From positions 1 to 6,437 of the forward strand of contig CAZIPT010000094.1 in NCBI GenBank assembly GCA_964541375.1: 6,437 nt of DNA, read 5' to 3'. Positions 1 through 4,905 of the stretch are shown piece by piece; position 1 is the first letter of the stretch; each line of letters opens with the position of its first letter. The DNA is from JBAXEO01 sp964541375. GTDB taxonomy: Bacteria; Actinomycetota; Coriobacteriia; Anaerosomatales; JAAXUF01. Under the pieces are notes generated by a model. It did no database searches. It saw only the letters and a list, made by a program, of their open reading frames with translations, and was not told the DNA's origin. Position numbers and translations under genes: made by a program.

Positions 1-488
1 GGAACCGGATCGGCTTCATCAGCCACAACCCGCTGCTCTACCCCGACCTCACCGCCGAGGAGAACCTCGAGTTCTTCTCGGACCTGTACTGCATCGACAA
101 CGCCAAGGAGCGCATCCACGAACTGCTGACCGCAGTCGAGCTCGATCACCGTCGGCTCGATCCGGTGCGGACGTTCTCGCGGGGCATGATCCAGCGGCTC
201 TCGATCGCCCGGTCGCTGCTGCACGAGCCCGACGTCATCTTTCTGGATGAGCCGTACTCGGGCCTCGATCCTCACGCGATGGACATCCTGGACTCGCTCA
301 TCGCGCAAGTCCGCGACCAGCACACGTTCGTGATGATCAGCCACGACCTGACCAAAGGCCTCGAACTCTGCAGCCACGCGCTCATCCTGGCCAAGGGCAA
401 GGTCGTCTTGTTCGCCGAGAAGGACGACATCGATCCCGACGTGTTCGCAGCCACCTATCGGCAGACCGTGGGAATGGGGGTGTCCTAA
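1..488 (+). CDS. ccmA: CcmA, haem-exporter ABC ATPase (5' end missing)
   Basis: This is the ATP-binding subunit of the CcmAB(CD) complex at the cytoplasmic face of the membrane. ATP hydrolysis by it drives release of haem-loaded CcmE during System I cytochrome c maturation. The reading frame is open from base 3, giving 161 visible residues; CcmA proteins usually have about 200-230, so the N-terminus with the Walker A loop lies outside the window. Visible in order are a Q-loop region with the CcmA-style text ISHNPLLYPDLTAEENL (His where most ABC proteins have Gln), the degenerate ABC signature FSRGMIQRLSIARSLL in place of LSGGQ, Walker B DVIFLDEP followed by a D-loop SGLD, and the H-loop FVMISHD. 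The FSRGM-type signature and the neighbouring ccmB and ccmC separate it from generic ABC ATPases. The stop TAA is at 486-488, three bases before ccmB. Confidence 0.9.
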   Translation, partial: NRIGFISHNPLLYPDLTAEENLEFFSDLYCIDNAKERIHELLTAVELDHRRLDPVRTFSRGMIQRLSIARSLLHEPDVIFLDEPYSGLDPHAMDILDSLIAQVRDQHTFVMISHDLTKGLELCSHALILAKGKVVLFAEKDDIDPDVFAATYRQTVGMGVS

Positions 489-491
489 GCG

Positions 492-1208
492 ATGGCGAAG
501 ATCTCCTCGGCAAGGCAGTACAAAGCGATACTGCGCAAGGACATCGTCATGGAGCTCCGCACGGGTGAGATGCTCACATCGATGGGCCTGTACGCGATCC
601 TGGTCCTGATCGTCTACGGCGTCGCGCTGTCGCAGGCGGGATCGTCATTCGACGTCCAGCGCATCGCTGCCGGCCTGCTGTGGCTGGCGATCCTGTTCAC
701 ATCGATGCTGGGGCTGAACCGCTCGCTCGTGCACGAGAAGGACCAGGGCTGCCTCGACGCGCTGCTGCTCTCGCCGGTGGACCGTCCGATCATCTTCTTC
801 GCGAAGGCGACCGGTAACCTGATCTTCCTGGCCATCGTTGAGGTCATGATCCTGCCGCTCTTCTACTTCCTGTTCCTGTCCGGCAAGCCCATGGGCGCGC
901 CGTTCTGGCTGATCTCCCTACCGCTGATCGTCGGGTCAATCGGCATCGCAGGGGTCGGCACGCTCCTTGCGACTATGTCGGTGAATACGACCGGCAAGGA
1001 CTTCATCCTGGCAGTGCTCTTCATCCCGGTGATGTTCCCGCTGCTGTTCTCGGTGGTTGCAGCTACTTCGGCGATTCTGATCTCCGATCCGATCGCCGGC
1101 GTCACGTTCTTCGATGCGTTCTGGAAATCCCTCGCCCTCGGCGCGGGATACGATGTGATAATGGTTCTGGCCGCTTTTGGCCTGTATGAGTTCATCATCG
1201 GGGCGTAG
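492..1208 (+). CDS. ccmB: CcmB, haem-exporter membrane permease
   Basis: This is the transmembrane partner of CcmA in the CcmABCD complex of System I cytochrome c biogenesis. At 238 residues it is close to the usual length of about 220. Six hydrophobic segments are visible at roughly residues 32-48, 57-75, 104-130, 137-163, 170-196 and 217-237. The family-typical loop after the second helix is clear (residues 72-98, with NRSLVHEKDQGCLDALLLSP, close to the E...G.L..LLLSP pattern of CcmB). The N-terminal 25 residues are basic and cytoplasmic, starting with a KAILRKD motif common in the family. ATG 492 follows the ccmA stop by 3 bases; the only purine-rich site upstream is a G-run at 476-480, inside the end of ccmA, so translation is probably coupled. 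No truncation is seen. The transported substrate remains debated in the literature; haem itself is not proven to pass through CcmAB. Confidence 0.93.
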   Translation: MAKISSARQYKAILRKDIVMELRTGEMLTSMGLYAILVLIVYGVALSQAGSSFDVQRIAAGLLWLAILFTSMLGLNRSLVHEKDQGCLDALLLSPVDRPIIFFAKATGNLIFLAIVEVMILPLFYFLFLSGKPMGAPFWLISLPLIVGSIGIAGVGTLLATMSVNTTGKDFILAVLFIPVMFPLLFSVVAATSAILISDPIAGVTFFDAFWKSLALGAGYDVIMVLAAFGLYEFIIGA

Positions 1209-1240
1209 GGCGACCTGATCGCTCCCGATCTCTTCGTCGC

Positions 1241-1247
1241 AAGGAGG
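1241..1247 (+). promoter_or_regulatory. Strong ribosome binding site that decides the ccmC start
   Basis: AAGGAGG is a near-perfect complement of the 16S rRNA 3' end. Its distance to GTG 1257 (9 bases) is normal, whereas its distance to ATG 1251 (3 bases) is too short. This is why the GTG is chosen for ccmC. Confidence 0.7.
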
Positions 1248-1256
1248 CGGATGCGC

Positions 1257-2027
1257 GTGGCCGAGCAAGGCATCGGGCAACGCAAGTTCCTGGGGCTGAC
1301 CGGAAACGTATGGACGCTCCTGATGCTTGGCATCGGGGCCGTTCTTACCACGGCCGACTTCATACTCGCGTTCTATTACACCCCGCTGGTCGAAGGCGCC
1401 GGCGTGGGCGGAAGCAAGACCATCGGCGGCGTCATAGTGAGCCAGCAGCTGCTGTTCTCGCAGAAGATCTTCTACTTCCACGTGCCGGTGGCGATCGGGT
1501 CCTTCCTGGTGTTCACGTTCGCAGCGGCGTACGCCCTGCTCTTCCTGATTCGCAAGGACGAGAAGTACGACGTTCGCTCTCGTGTCGGCATGGAGGTCAC
1601 GCTGCTGCTGGTCATGTTGACGCTGATCACCGGCGACATCTGGACGCGATTCGAGTGGGGTGTCTGGTGGGCCTTCGGCGAGCCGAGGCTGACCACCTAC
1701 GCGATCATGGCGCTTCTGGTCGTCGCGTACTTCGTGCTACGTGCCGCCGTGACCGACGATGAGCGCCGAGCGAGCTACGGCGCGGTCTTCTGCATCATCG
1801 CCTGGATCGACGCGCCGATCTCGTTCATCATCACCCGTCTGATTCCGACCTCGATCCACCCCGTCGTGTTGCGTAGCGGTGGTGGGTTGACCGGTTCACA
1901 GCTCCTTGCCTTCTTGTTGGGGCTGTTTGGGATGCTGTTCACGTCGTGGGCCATCTACCAGCTTAGATTGCGCGAGGAGTTCGCCAAGGTACGCATAGAC
2001 GCGCTCAAGGAAGCCCTCGAGGGCTAG
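1257..2027 (+). CDS. ccmC: CcmC, haem-handling WWD-family membrane protein
   Basis: CcmC presents haem at the outer face of the membrane and passes it to CcmE. The protein is 256 residues from GTG 1257; an in-frame ATG at 1251 would add two. I prefer 1257 because AAGGAGG at 1241-1247 is 9 bases from it but only 3 from 1251. Counting from 1251, the two axial haem ligands of the family are present: His77 in FYFHVPVA and His203 in PTSIHP, 126 residues apart (124 in E. coli CcmC, His60 and His184). Between them lies the tryptophan-rich motif WGVWWAFGEPRLTT (136-149), which departs from the usual WGxWWxWDxRLT: the second Trp-Asp pair is replaced by Phe-Gly-Glu, with one extra residue. Hydrophobic segments match a six-helix CcmC, and a short charged tail (EEFAKVRIDALKEALEG) extends into the cytoplasm. 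It lies 42 bases after ccmB and ends 15 bases before the ccmD-like gene. Confidence 0.92.
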   Translation: MAEQGIGQRKFLGLTGNVWTLLMLGIGAVLTTADFILAFYYTPLVEGAGVGGSKTIGGVIVSQQLLFSQKIFYFHVPVAIGSFLVFTFAAAYALLFLIRKDEKYDVRSRVGMEVTLLLVMLTLITGDIWTRFEWGVWWAFGEPRLTTYAIMALLVVAYFVLRAAVTDDERRASYGAVFCIIAWIDAPISFIITRLIPTSIHPVVLRSGGGLTGSQLLAFLLGLFGMLFTSWAIYQLRLREEFAKVRIDALKEALEG

Positions 2028-2042
2028 TAAAGGAGAACCACC

Positions 2043-2219
2043 ATGGACCCTGTACTCGCCGAGATATACAAGACAGTCCTGGGCGCCGCCCCGTATGTTC
2101 TCGCCGCCTACGTCCTGCTGTGGGTTGGACTCTTCGGCTACGTTGCCTTCGTCATGATTCGCATGACGGGCCTGGAGAAGCAGATCGCCGTTCTCGAAGA
2201 GGCGATGTCCCGCCGCTAG
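2043..2219 (+). CDS. ccmD: CcmD-like small membrane protein
   Basis: This 58-residue reading frame starts at ATG 2043, with AGGAG at 2031-2035 seven bases upstream, 15 bases after the ccmC stop. It has a short N-terminal part, one membrane helix (about residues 18-39, including APYVLAAYVLLWVGLFGYVA) and a charged, probably helical cytoplasmic tail (MTGLEKQIAVLEEAMSRR). The pattern of a Tyr-Val and Ala-Tyr pair at the start of the helix, an Arg at its end and a Leu-Glu rich tail is that of CcmD, which links CcmC to CcmAB and helps release holo-CcmE. CcmD proteins are poorly conserved and easily missed because of their size; position directly after ccmC is strong supporting evidence. The symbol is assigned from topology and context, not from a sequence search. 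Confidence 0.82.
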   Translation: MDPVLAEIYKTVLGAAPYVLAAYVLLWVGLFGYVAFVMIRMTGLEKQIAVLEEAMSRR

Positions 2220-2250
2220 TCCGCTGCGCATCACGCCTGGGGGCGCATCG

Positions 2251-2281
2251 TTGCTCGAGGCTGAATCCGCTAGCATATAGA
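2251..2281 (+). promoter_or_regulatory. Weak promoter candidate upstream of hemX-like gene
   Basis: The 96-base gap 2220-2315 contains TTGCTC at 2251-2256 as a possible -35 and an AT-rich patch around 2271-2281 (TAGCATATAGA). TATAGA at 2276-2281 could be a -10, but the spacing is 19 bases, and TAGCAT at 2271-2276 gives only 14. Neither is convincing. No terminator hairpin with a T-run is seen after ccmD, so transcription may simply continue from the ccm genes. Nothing else is recognised in this gap apart from the ribosome site AGGAGG at 2304-2309. Confidence 0.28.
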
Positions 2282-2315
2282 GAATCAATCGTCGGCACGT
2301 GAGAGGAGGACGGAC

Positions 2316-3161
2316 GTGGCGCAAGCATCAGTAGTACTGTTCTGGTTTGCCCTCGCGCTCTACATCGGCGCAACGGTGCTTTATGCCTACCAGTTCGTCC
2401 TCAAGCGGTCGTCAGTCGGCTGGTGGGCGCGCTTCCTGACCGGAGCCGGCTTCATCTGTCAGACGCTTTCCATTGGGGCGAACTCCATCTCCACAGGCGG
2501 GACGCAGCTCAACGGTGCCAATCAGCTCATGCTCGCCTCGTGGGCGCTCGTGCTCCTCTACTTCGTGATGGAGCACCTCATAAAGATCAAGATTTACGGC
2601 ACATTCTTGATTCCGGTCGCCGTGGCGTTCATGGTGGCCGCCGAGATCATCAGTCACTTTGCGGTTGGCACCACCACTCTCACTGCTGCGCAGGCGGCGC
2701 AGCTGGCGGGCTGGAGGGTCGCGTTCCACGTTGCGCTCGTAGTGTTCGCCAACGCGGGTTTCGCATTTGGCGCTGTTTCGGCGGGGCTCTATCTGTGGCA
2801 GGAGTCTCAGCTCAAGAAGCACCACTCCAACACGGTGACGCGGAGACTACCGTCGTTGGCCACTTTGCAGATGGTAGCTCGACGTTCGATATCCTTCGCC
2901 TTTCCGGTGTACACGGTCGGGCTGCTGTTGGGAGTCATTCGTGCCATCGAGGAGAACGTCGCTTCCTGGTTCTTCGACCCGCGCATCATGCTTGCCGGGG
3001 TCGTATGGCTTACCTTCGGGTTCTACCTGACGCTGGTGTATCGCCACAACGTGTCGACTCGGACTTCTTCATGGATCGCGGTGCTTGGCTTCGGAATGGT
3101 CGTCATTCTGGCGATCGCAGCTCGCACGGTTCCGGCCGGTTTCCACGTCTTCGGGTTGTAG
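2316..3161 (+). CDS. hemX: HemX/CcsA-family cytochrome c assembly membrane protein
   Basis: A polytopic inner-membrane protein of 281 residues with about eight hydrophobic segments, of the family shared by CcsA (System II haem-attachment subunit) and Bacillus HemX (about 276 residues, encoded beside hemA and influencing HemA levels). GTG 2316 follows AGGAGG (2304-2309) by six bases. Family landmarks are visible: the KIKIYGTFLIPVA segment (90-102), FHVALVVFANAGFAFG with His138, the GLYLWQESQLK end of that helix, the WWD-equivalent SWFFDPRIMLAGVVWL (217-232) and the second conserved histidine at His244 in VYRHN. The WWD motif is degenerate: a true CcsA has W.WDPKE, here WFFDPRI, keeping only Trp218, Asp221 and Pro222. 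This is more like HemX than a haem-lyase CcsA, and no ResB/Ccs1 partner is in view. It starts 96 bases after ccmD and ends 9 bases before the sirC-like gene. CcsA-like function cannot be excluded. Confidence 0.8.
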   Translation: MAQASVVLFWFALALYIGATVLYAYQFVLKRSSVGWWARFLTGAGFICQTLSIGANSISTGGTQLNGANQLMLASWALVLLYFVMEHLIKIKIYGTFLIPVAVAFMVAAEIISHFAVGTTTLTAAQAAQLAGWRVAFHVALVVFANAGFAFGAVSAGLYLWQESQLKKHHSNTVTRRLPSLATLQMVARRSISFAFPVYTVGLLLGVIRAIEENVASWFFDPRIMLAGVVWLTFGFYLTLVYRHNVSTRTSSWIAVLGFGMVVILAIAARTVPAGFHVFGL

Positions 3162-3170
3162 GTAGTCGTC

Positions 3171-3857
3171 GTGCCGGCCGGAACGCCAGCACCGCACTAT
3201 CCGATGTTCCTCAACCTGTCCGGTCGCAGCGTCGTCATTGTGGGCGGCGGGGATCTCGCCGAACGTAAGGCATCGGCGTTCCTGCGCTACGAGGCAGACG
3301 TGATCGTCATCTCTCCCGATGCCACCGACCGGCTTCGCCAGATGGAGGCCGAGGGCCTCATCTCTCTTGAACAGAGAGACTACGCGCGAGGCGATCTTGA
3401 GGGCGTCGCGCTCGTGATCTGCGCGGGTGCGTCCGAGGAGGTCAGCCGCGCGGTCTTCTACGATGCAGACGCTCGCGGCTGCCCGATCAACAACGGAGGG
3501 GCGCCAGAGTTGAGCAACTACTTGGTTCCCACTTCACTTAGGCGAGGGCCACTGCAGATAGCGATTTCGACCGCGGGCGCAGCGCCATCGGTAGCCAAGC
3601 GCATGCGGGACGAACTCAAGGCGTCATATGGCGAGGAGTGGGGAAGCTACGTGACGCTCATAGGCGCCGTCCGCGCGCTCGCGGCCGTCCGTATCGCGGA
3701 TTCTGCTGACAGAGACGCGGTGTTGGCCGAGGTCGCGCGAGCCGACCTCTTGGCGCGAATCGCGGGGGGCGAGGAGCTCGATCCTGAGGCCGTGCTCGCC
3801 GAGTTCGCGCCTGCGACCGTCGACGATGCGTCCGAGCCCCGCGCGTCCGAGGAGTGA
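3171..3857 (+). CDS. Precorrin-2 dehydrogenase (SirC / CysG N-domain type), sirohaem branch
   Basis: This soluble NAD-dependent enzyme family oxidises precorrin-2 to sirohydrochlorin, and some members (Met8p, CysG) also insert iron to give sirohaem. The protein is 228 residues from GTG 3171, which has only a weak AGG at 3160-3162 upstream; ATG 3204 is the in-frame alternative and still keeps the domain intact. Features are PMFLNLSGRSVVIVGGGDLAERKA (Rossmann loop, Gly25-Gly27, residues 11-34), the LVICAGASEE strand (81-90), INNGGAPELSNYLVP (106-120) and RRGPLQIAISTAGAAPSVAKRMRDEL (124-149). The alignment to CysG over the last two blocks needs no gap. It puts Gly110 at the position of CysG Asp104, reported as important in catalysis, and Thr134 at the phosphoserine Ser128. 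The rest of the fold is well kept, so dehydrogenase activity is uncertain rather than ruled out. There is no CobA methyltransferase domain. It sits 9 bases after hemX and 2 bases before the SDR gene. Confidence 0.82.
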   Translation: MPAGTPAPHYPMFLNLSGRSVVIVGGGDLAERKASAFLRYEADVIVISPDATDRLRQMEAEGLISLEQRDYARGDLEGVALVICAGASEEVSRAVFYDADARGCPINNGGAPELSNYLVPTSLRRGPLQIAISTAGAAPSVAKRMRDELKASYGEEWGSYVTLIGAVRALAAVRIADSADRDAVLAEVARADLLARIAGGEELDPEAVLAEFAPATVDDASEPRASEE

Positions 3858-3859
3858 GC

Positions 3860-4678
3860 GTGTCCGAGCGCATGAGTGTGATCGTGACCGGCGGCAGCAG
3901 CGGAATCGGGCTTGCGACCGCGCGGCTCTACGCAAAGCGCGGGTGCGACGTAGCGATCGTGGGCCGGAGCGCGGACAAGCTCGCGGCGGCTCGAACGGAG
4001 CTTCTCGGCGTCGCGACTTCGCAGGGCCAGCGCGTCGAGACGCGGCAGGCGGATCTGAGCGATTTCGATGCGGCGAAGACCGCGATCGACTCGCTGGTGG
4101 CCGACGGCTTCGCGCCGGACATCCTGGTCAATTCAGCTGGGGTCATCGTGCCGGGCGAGTTCGCGACGATGCCACTGGAGAACTTCGAGTCCAATCTCAC
4201 CAACGGCTACTGGAGCGTGGTCTACCCGTGCCGCGCGGCTGTGCCGCACATGCTCGCGCGCGGGAGCGGCCACATCGTCAACGTGAGCTCGGTCGCCGGC
4301 TACCTGGGCATCTACGGCTACACGGGGTACTCCTCGGCGAAGTTCGCGGTCATGGGCTTCACCGAGGCGTTGCGTTTCGAGATGAAGCCGGAGGGCATCA
4401 CAGTCCACGTGGTCTGTCCGCCCGATACCGACACGCCCGCACTCGCTTTCGAGCACACCCTGCGTCCCCCCGAGACAGACGTCATTGCCGGCAACATCAA
4501 ACCGATTCCTGCCGAGAAGGTCGCCGCAGCGATCGTGCGAGGAGTCGAGCGGGGCACGTACCTGATCATCCCGGACGCGCTTTCGGCCTTCTACTTCCGG
4601 CTCAAGGGTCTGCTTCCGGAGCTGTTCTTCGCGATCGTCGACGGCGACGTGGCAAAGGCCCGCAAGGCCAGGAGCTAG
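3860..4678 (+). CDS. Short-chain dehydrogenase, 3-ketodihydrosphingosine reductase-like
   Basis: A classical SDR of 272 residues that should reduce a ketone or oxidise an alcohol with NAD(P)H. Visible are TGGSSGIG (10-17) for cofactor binding, an Arg at 36 after the second strand (GRS) suggesting NADPH, NSAG (91-94) in place of NNAG, Asn115, Ser144, Tyr157 and Lys161 (YSSAK), the full catalytic tetrad. The stretch CPPDTDTPALAFE (186-198) followed by PPETDVIAG closely recalls eukaryotic KDSR, and the hydrophobic C-terminal part (235-260, including LSAFYFRLKGLLPELFFAI) fits membrane association as in that group. The substrate cannot be read from sequence; no serine palmitoyltransferase or other sphingolipid gene is nearby. 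Start chosen at GTG 3860 because GAGGAG (3849-3854) is five bases upstream; GTG 3854 overlaps that site and ATG 3872 is rather far. The ribosome site lies inside the end of the sirC-like gene, so translation is probably coupled. Confidence 0.85.
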   Translation: MSERMSVIVTGGSSGIGLATARLYAKRGCDVAIVGRSADKLAAARTELLGVATSQGQRVETRQADLSDFDAAKTAIDSLVADGFAPDILVNSAGVIVPGEFATMPLENFESNLTNGYWSVVYPCRAAVPHMLARGSGHIVNVSSVAGYLGIYGYTGYSSAKFAVMGFTEALRFEMKPEGITVHVVCPPDTDTPALAFEHTLRPPETDVIAGNIKPIPAEKVAAAIVRGVERGTYLIIPDALSAFYFRLKGLLPELFFAIVDGDVAKARKARS

Positions 4679-4733
4679 GCTTCCCGGGTCGGTCGGCACG
4701 CGCTTCGCTACCCTCGGGGGAGATTAAGGTTCG

Positions 4734-4763
4734 TTGCCGAGGGGCGCGGCTCGGTGATAGAAT
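4734..4763 (+). promoter_or_regulatory. Sigma-70-type promoter for hemA leader and hemAC
   Basis: TTGCCG (4734-4739) as -35 and TAGAAT (4758-4763) as -10 are separated by 18 bases; TAGAAT differs from TATAAT at one position and TTGCCG from TTGACA at two. The predicted start of transcription is near 4769-4771, which coincides with the 5' strand of the first long stem of the leader. CTCGG at 4750-4754 can pair with CCGAG on either side (4737-4741 and 4764-4768), so a small operator overlapping the -10 is possible. No terminator separates this from the SDR gene, so read-through from upstream may also contribute. Confidence 0.6.
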
Positions 4764-4769
4764 CCGAGC

Positions 4770-4865
4770 GTTCAGGCAGTAGCAGTGGTGCATTACGTGG
4801 AGCGTTTGACACCGCCCTCGCCGGGTCTGCTTGCCTGAACAACATGCACCGCTCCGGCGAGGGCG
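4770..4865 (+). promoter_or_regulatory. Structured pseudoknotted leader RNA upstream of hemA
   Basis: Three long complementary pairs lie here in the order a-b-c-a'-b'-c', so they cross. Pair one is GTTCAGGCA (4770-4778) with TGCCTGAAC (4832-4840), 9 perfect pairs, extended after a two-base bulge by AGCAG (4781-4785) with CTGCT (4827-4831), 14 pairs in all. Pair two is AGTGGTGCAT (4784-4793) with ATGCACCGCT (4844-4853), 10 pairs with one G-U. Pair three is CGCCCTCGCCGG (4813-4824) with CCGGCGAGGGCG (4854-4865), 12 perfect pairs. Pairs one and three together form an H-type pseudoknot with loops of about 27, 2 and 13 bases; pair two partly competes with pair one. GGTG (4787-4790) with CACC (4810-4813) gives a local alternative hairpin. 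No T-run follows, so control of translation or RNA stability is likelier than termination. I do not recognise a known riboswitch consensus. Structure is inferred by eye from one sequence. Confidence 0.6.
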
Positions 4866-4887
4866 CTTCTATGTCTGAAAACGTTGT

Positions 4888-4895
4888 GAGGCGAG
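4888..4895 (+). promoter_or_regulatory. Weak ribosome binding site of hemA
   Basis: GAGGCGAG, about 10 bases before ATG 4906, is the only purine-rich site upstream of hemA and is weaker than the GGAGG sites of ccmC, ccmD and hemX. GGCGAG (4890-4895) is complementary to CTCGCC (4817-4822) inside the leader, and the same GGCGAG text occurs in the c' strand (4856-4861), so sequestration is possible. Confidence 0.45.
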
Positions 4896-4905
4896 CTGCC
4901 ATCGT

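Noticed and set aside
4679..4733. A terminator after the SDR gene
   Set aside because: Only short GC-rich inverted bits (such as CCCGGG) are present, with no stable hairpin followed by T residues.
3826..4782. A 318-codon plus-strand frame overlapping the SDR gene
   Set aside because: It is an arginine-rich frame-shifted shadow of the SDR gene, which carries a complete set of SDR motifs in its own frame.
4785..4838. A 17-codon GTG-initiated frame inside the hemA leader, possible attenuation peptide
   Set aside because: It has no ribosome binding site, shows no run of a regulatory codon, and lies within the strongly paired segments, which explain the sequence better.
4813..4870. The 12-pair helix as an intrinsic terminator
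   Set aside because: The loop would be 29 bases and what follows (CTTCTATGTC) is not a T-run, so factor-independent termination is unlikely.
4764..4905. T-box or cobalamin riboswitch before hemA
   Set aside because: I see no T-box bulge sequence (TGGNACCGCG-like) and no B12-box (GCCACTG-like with its conserved core) in the region.
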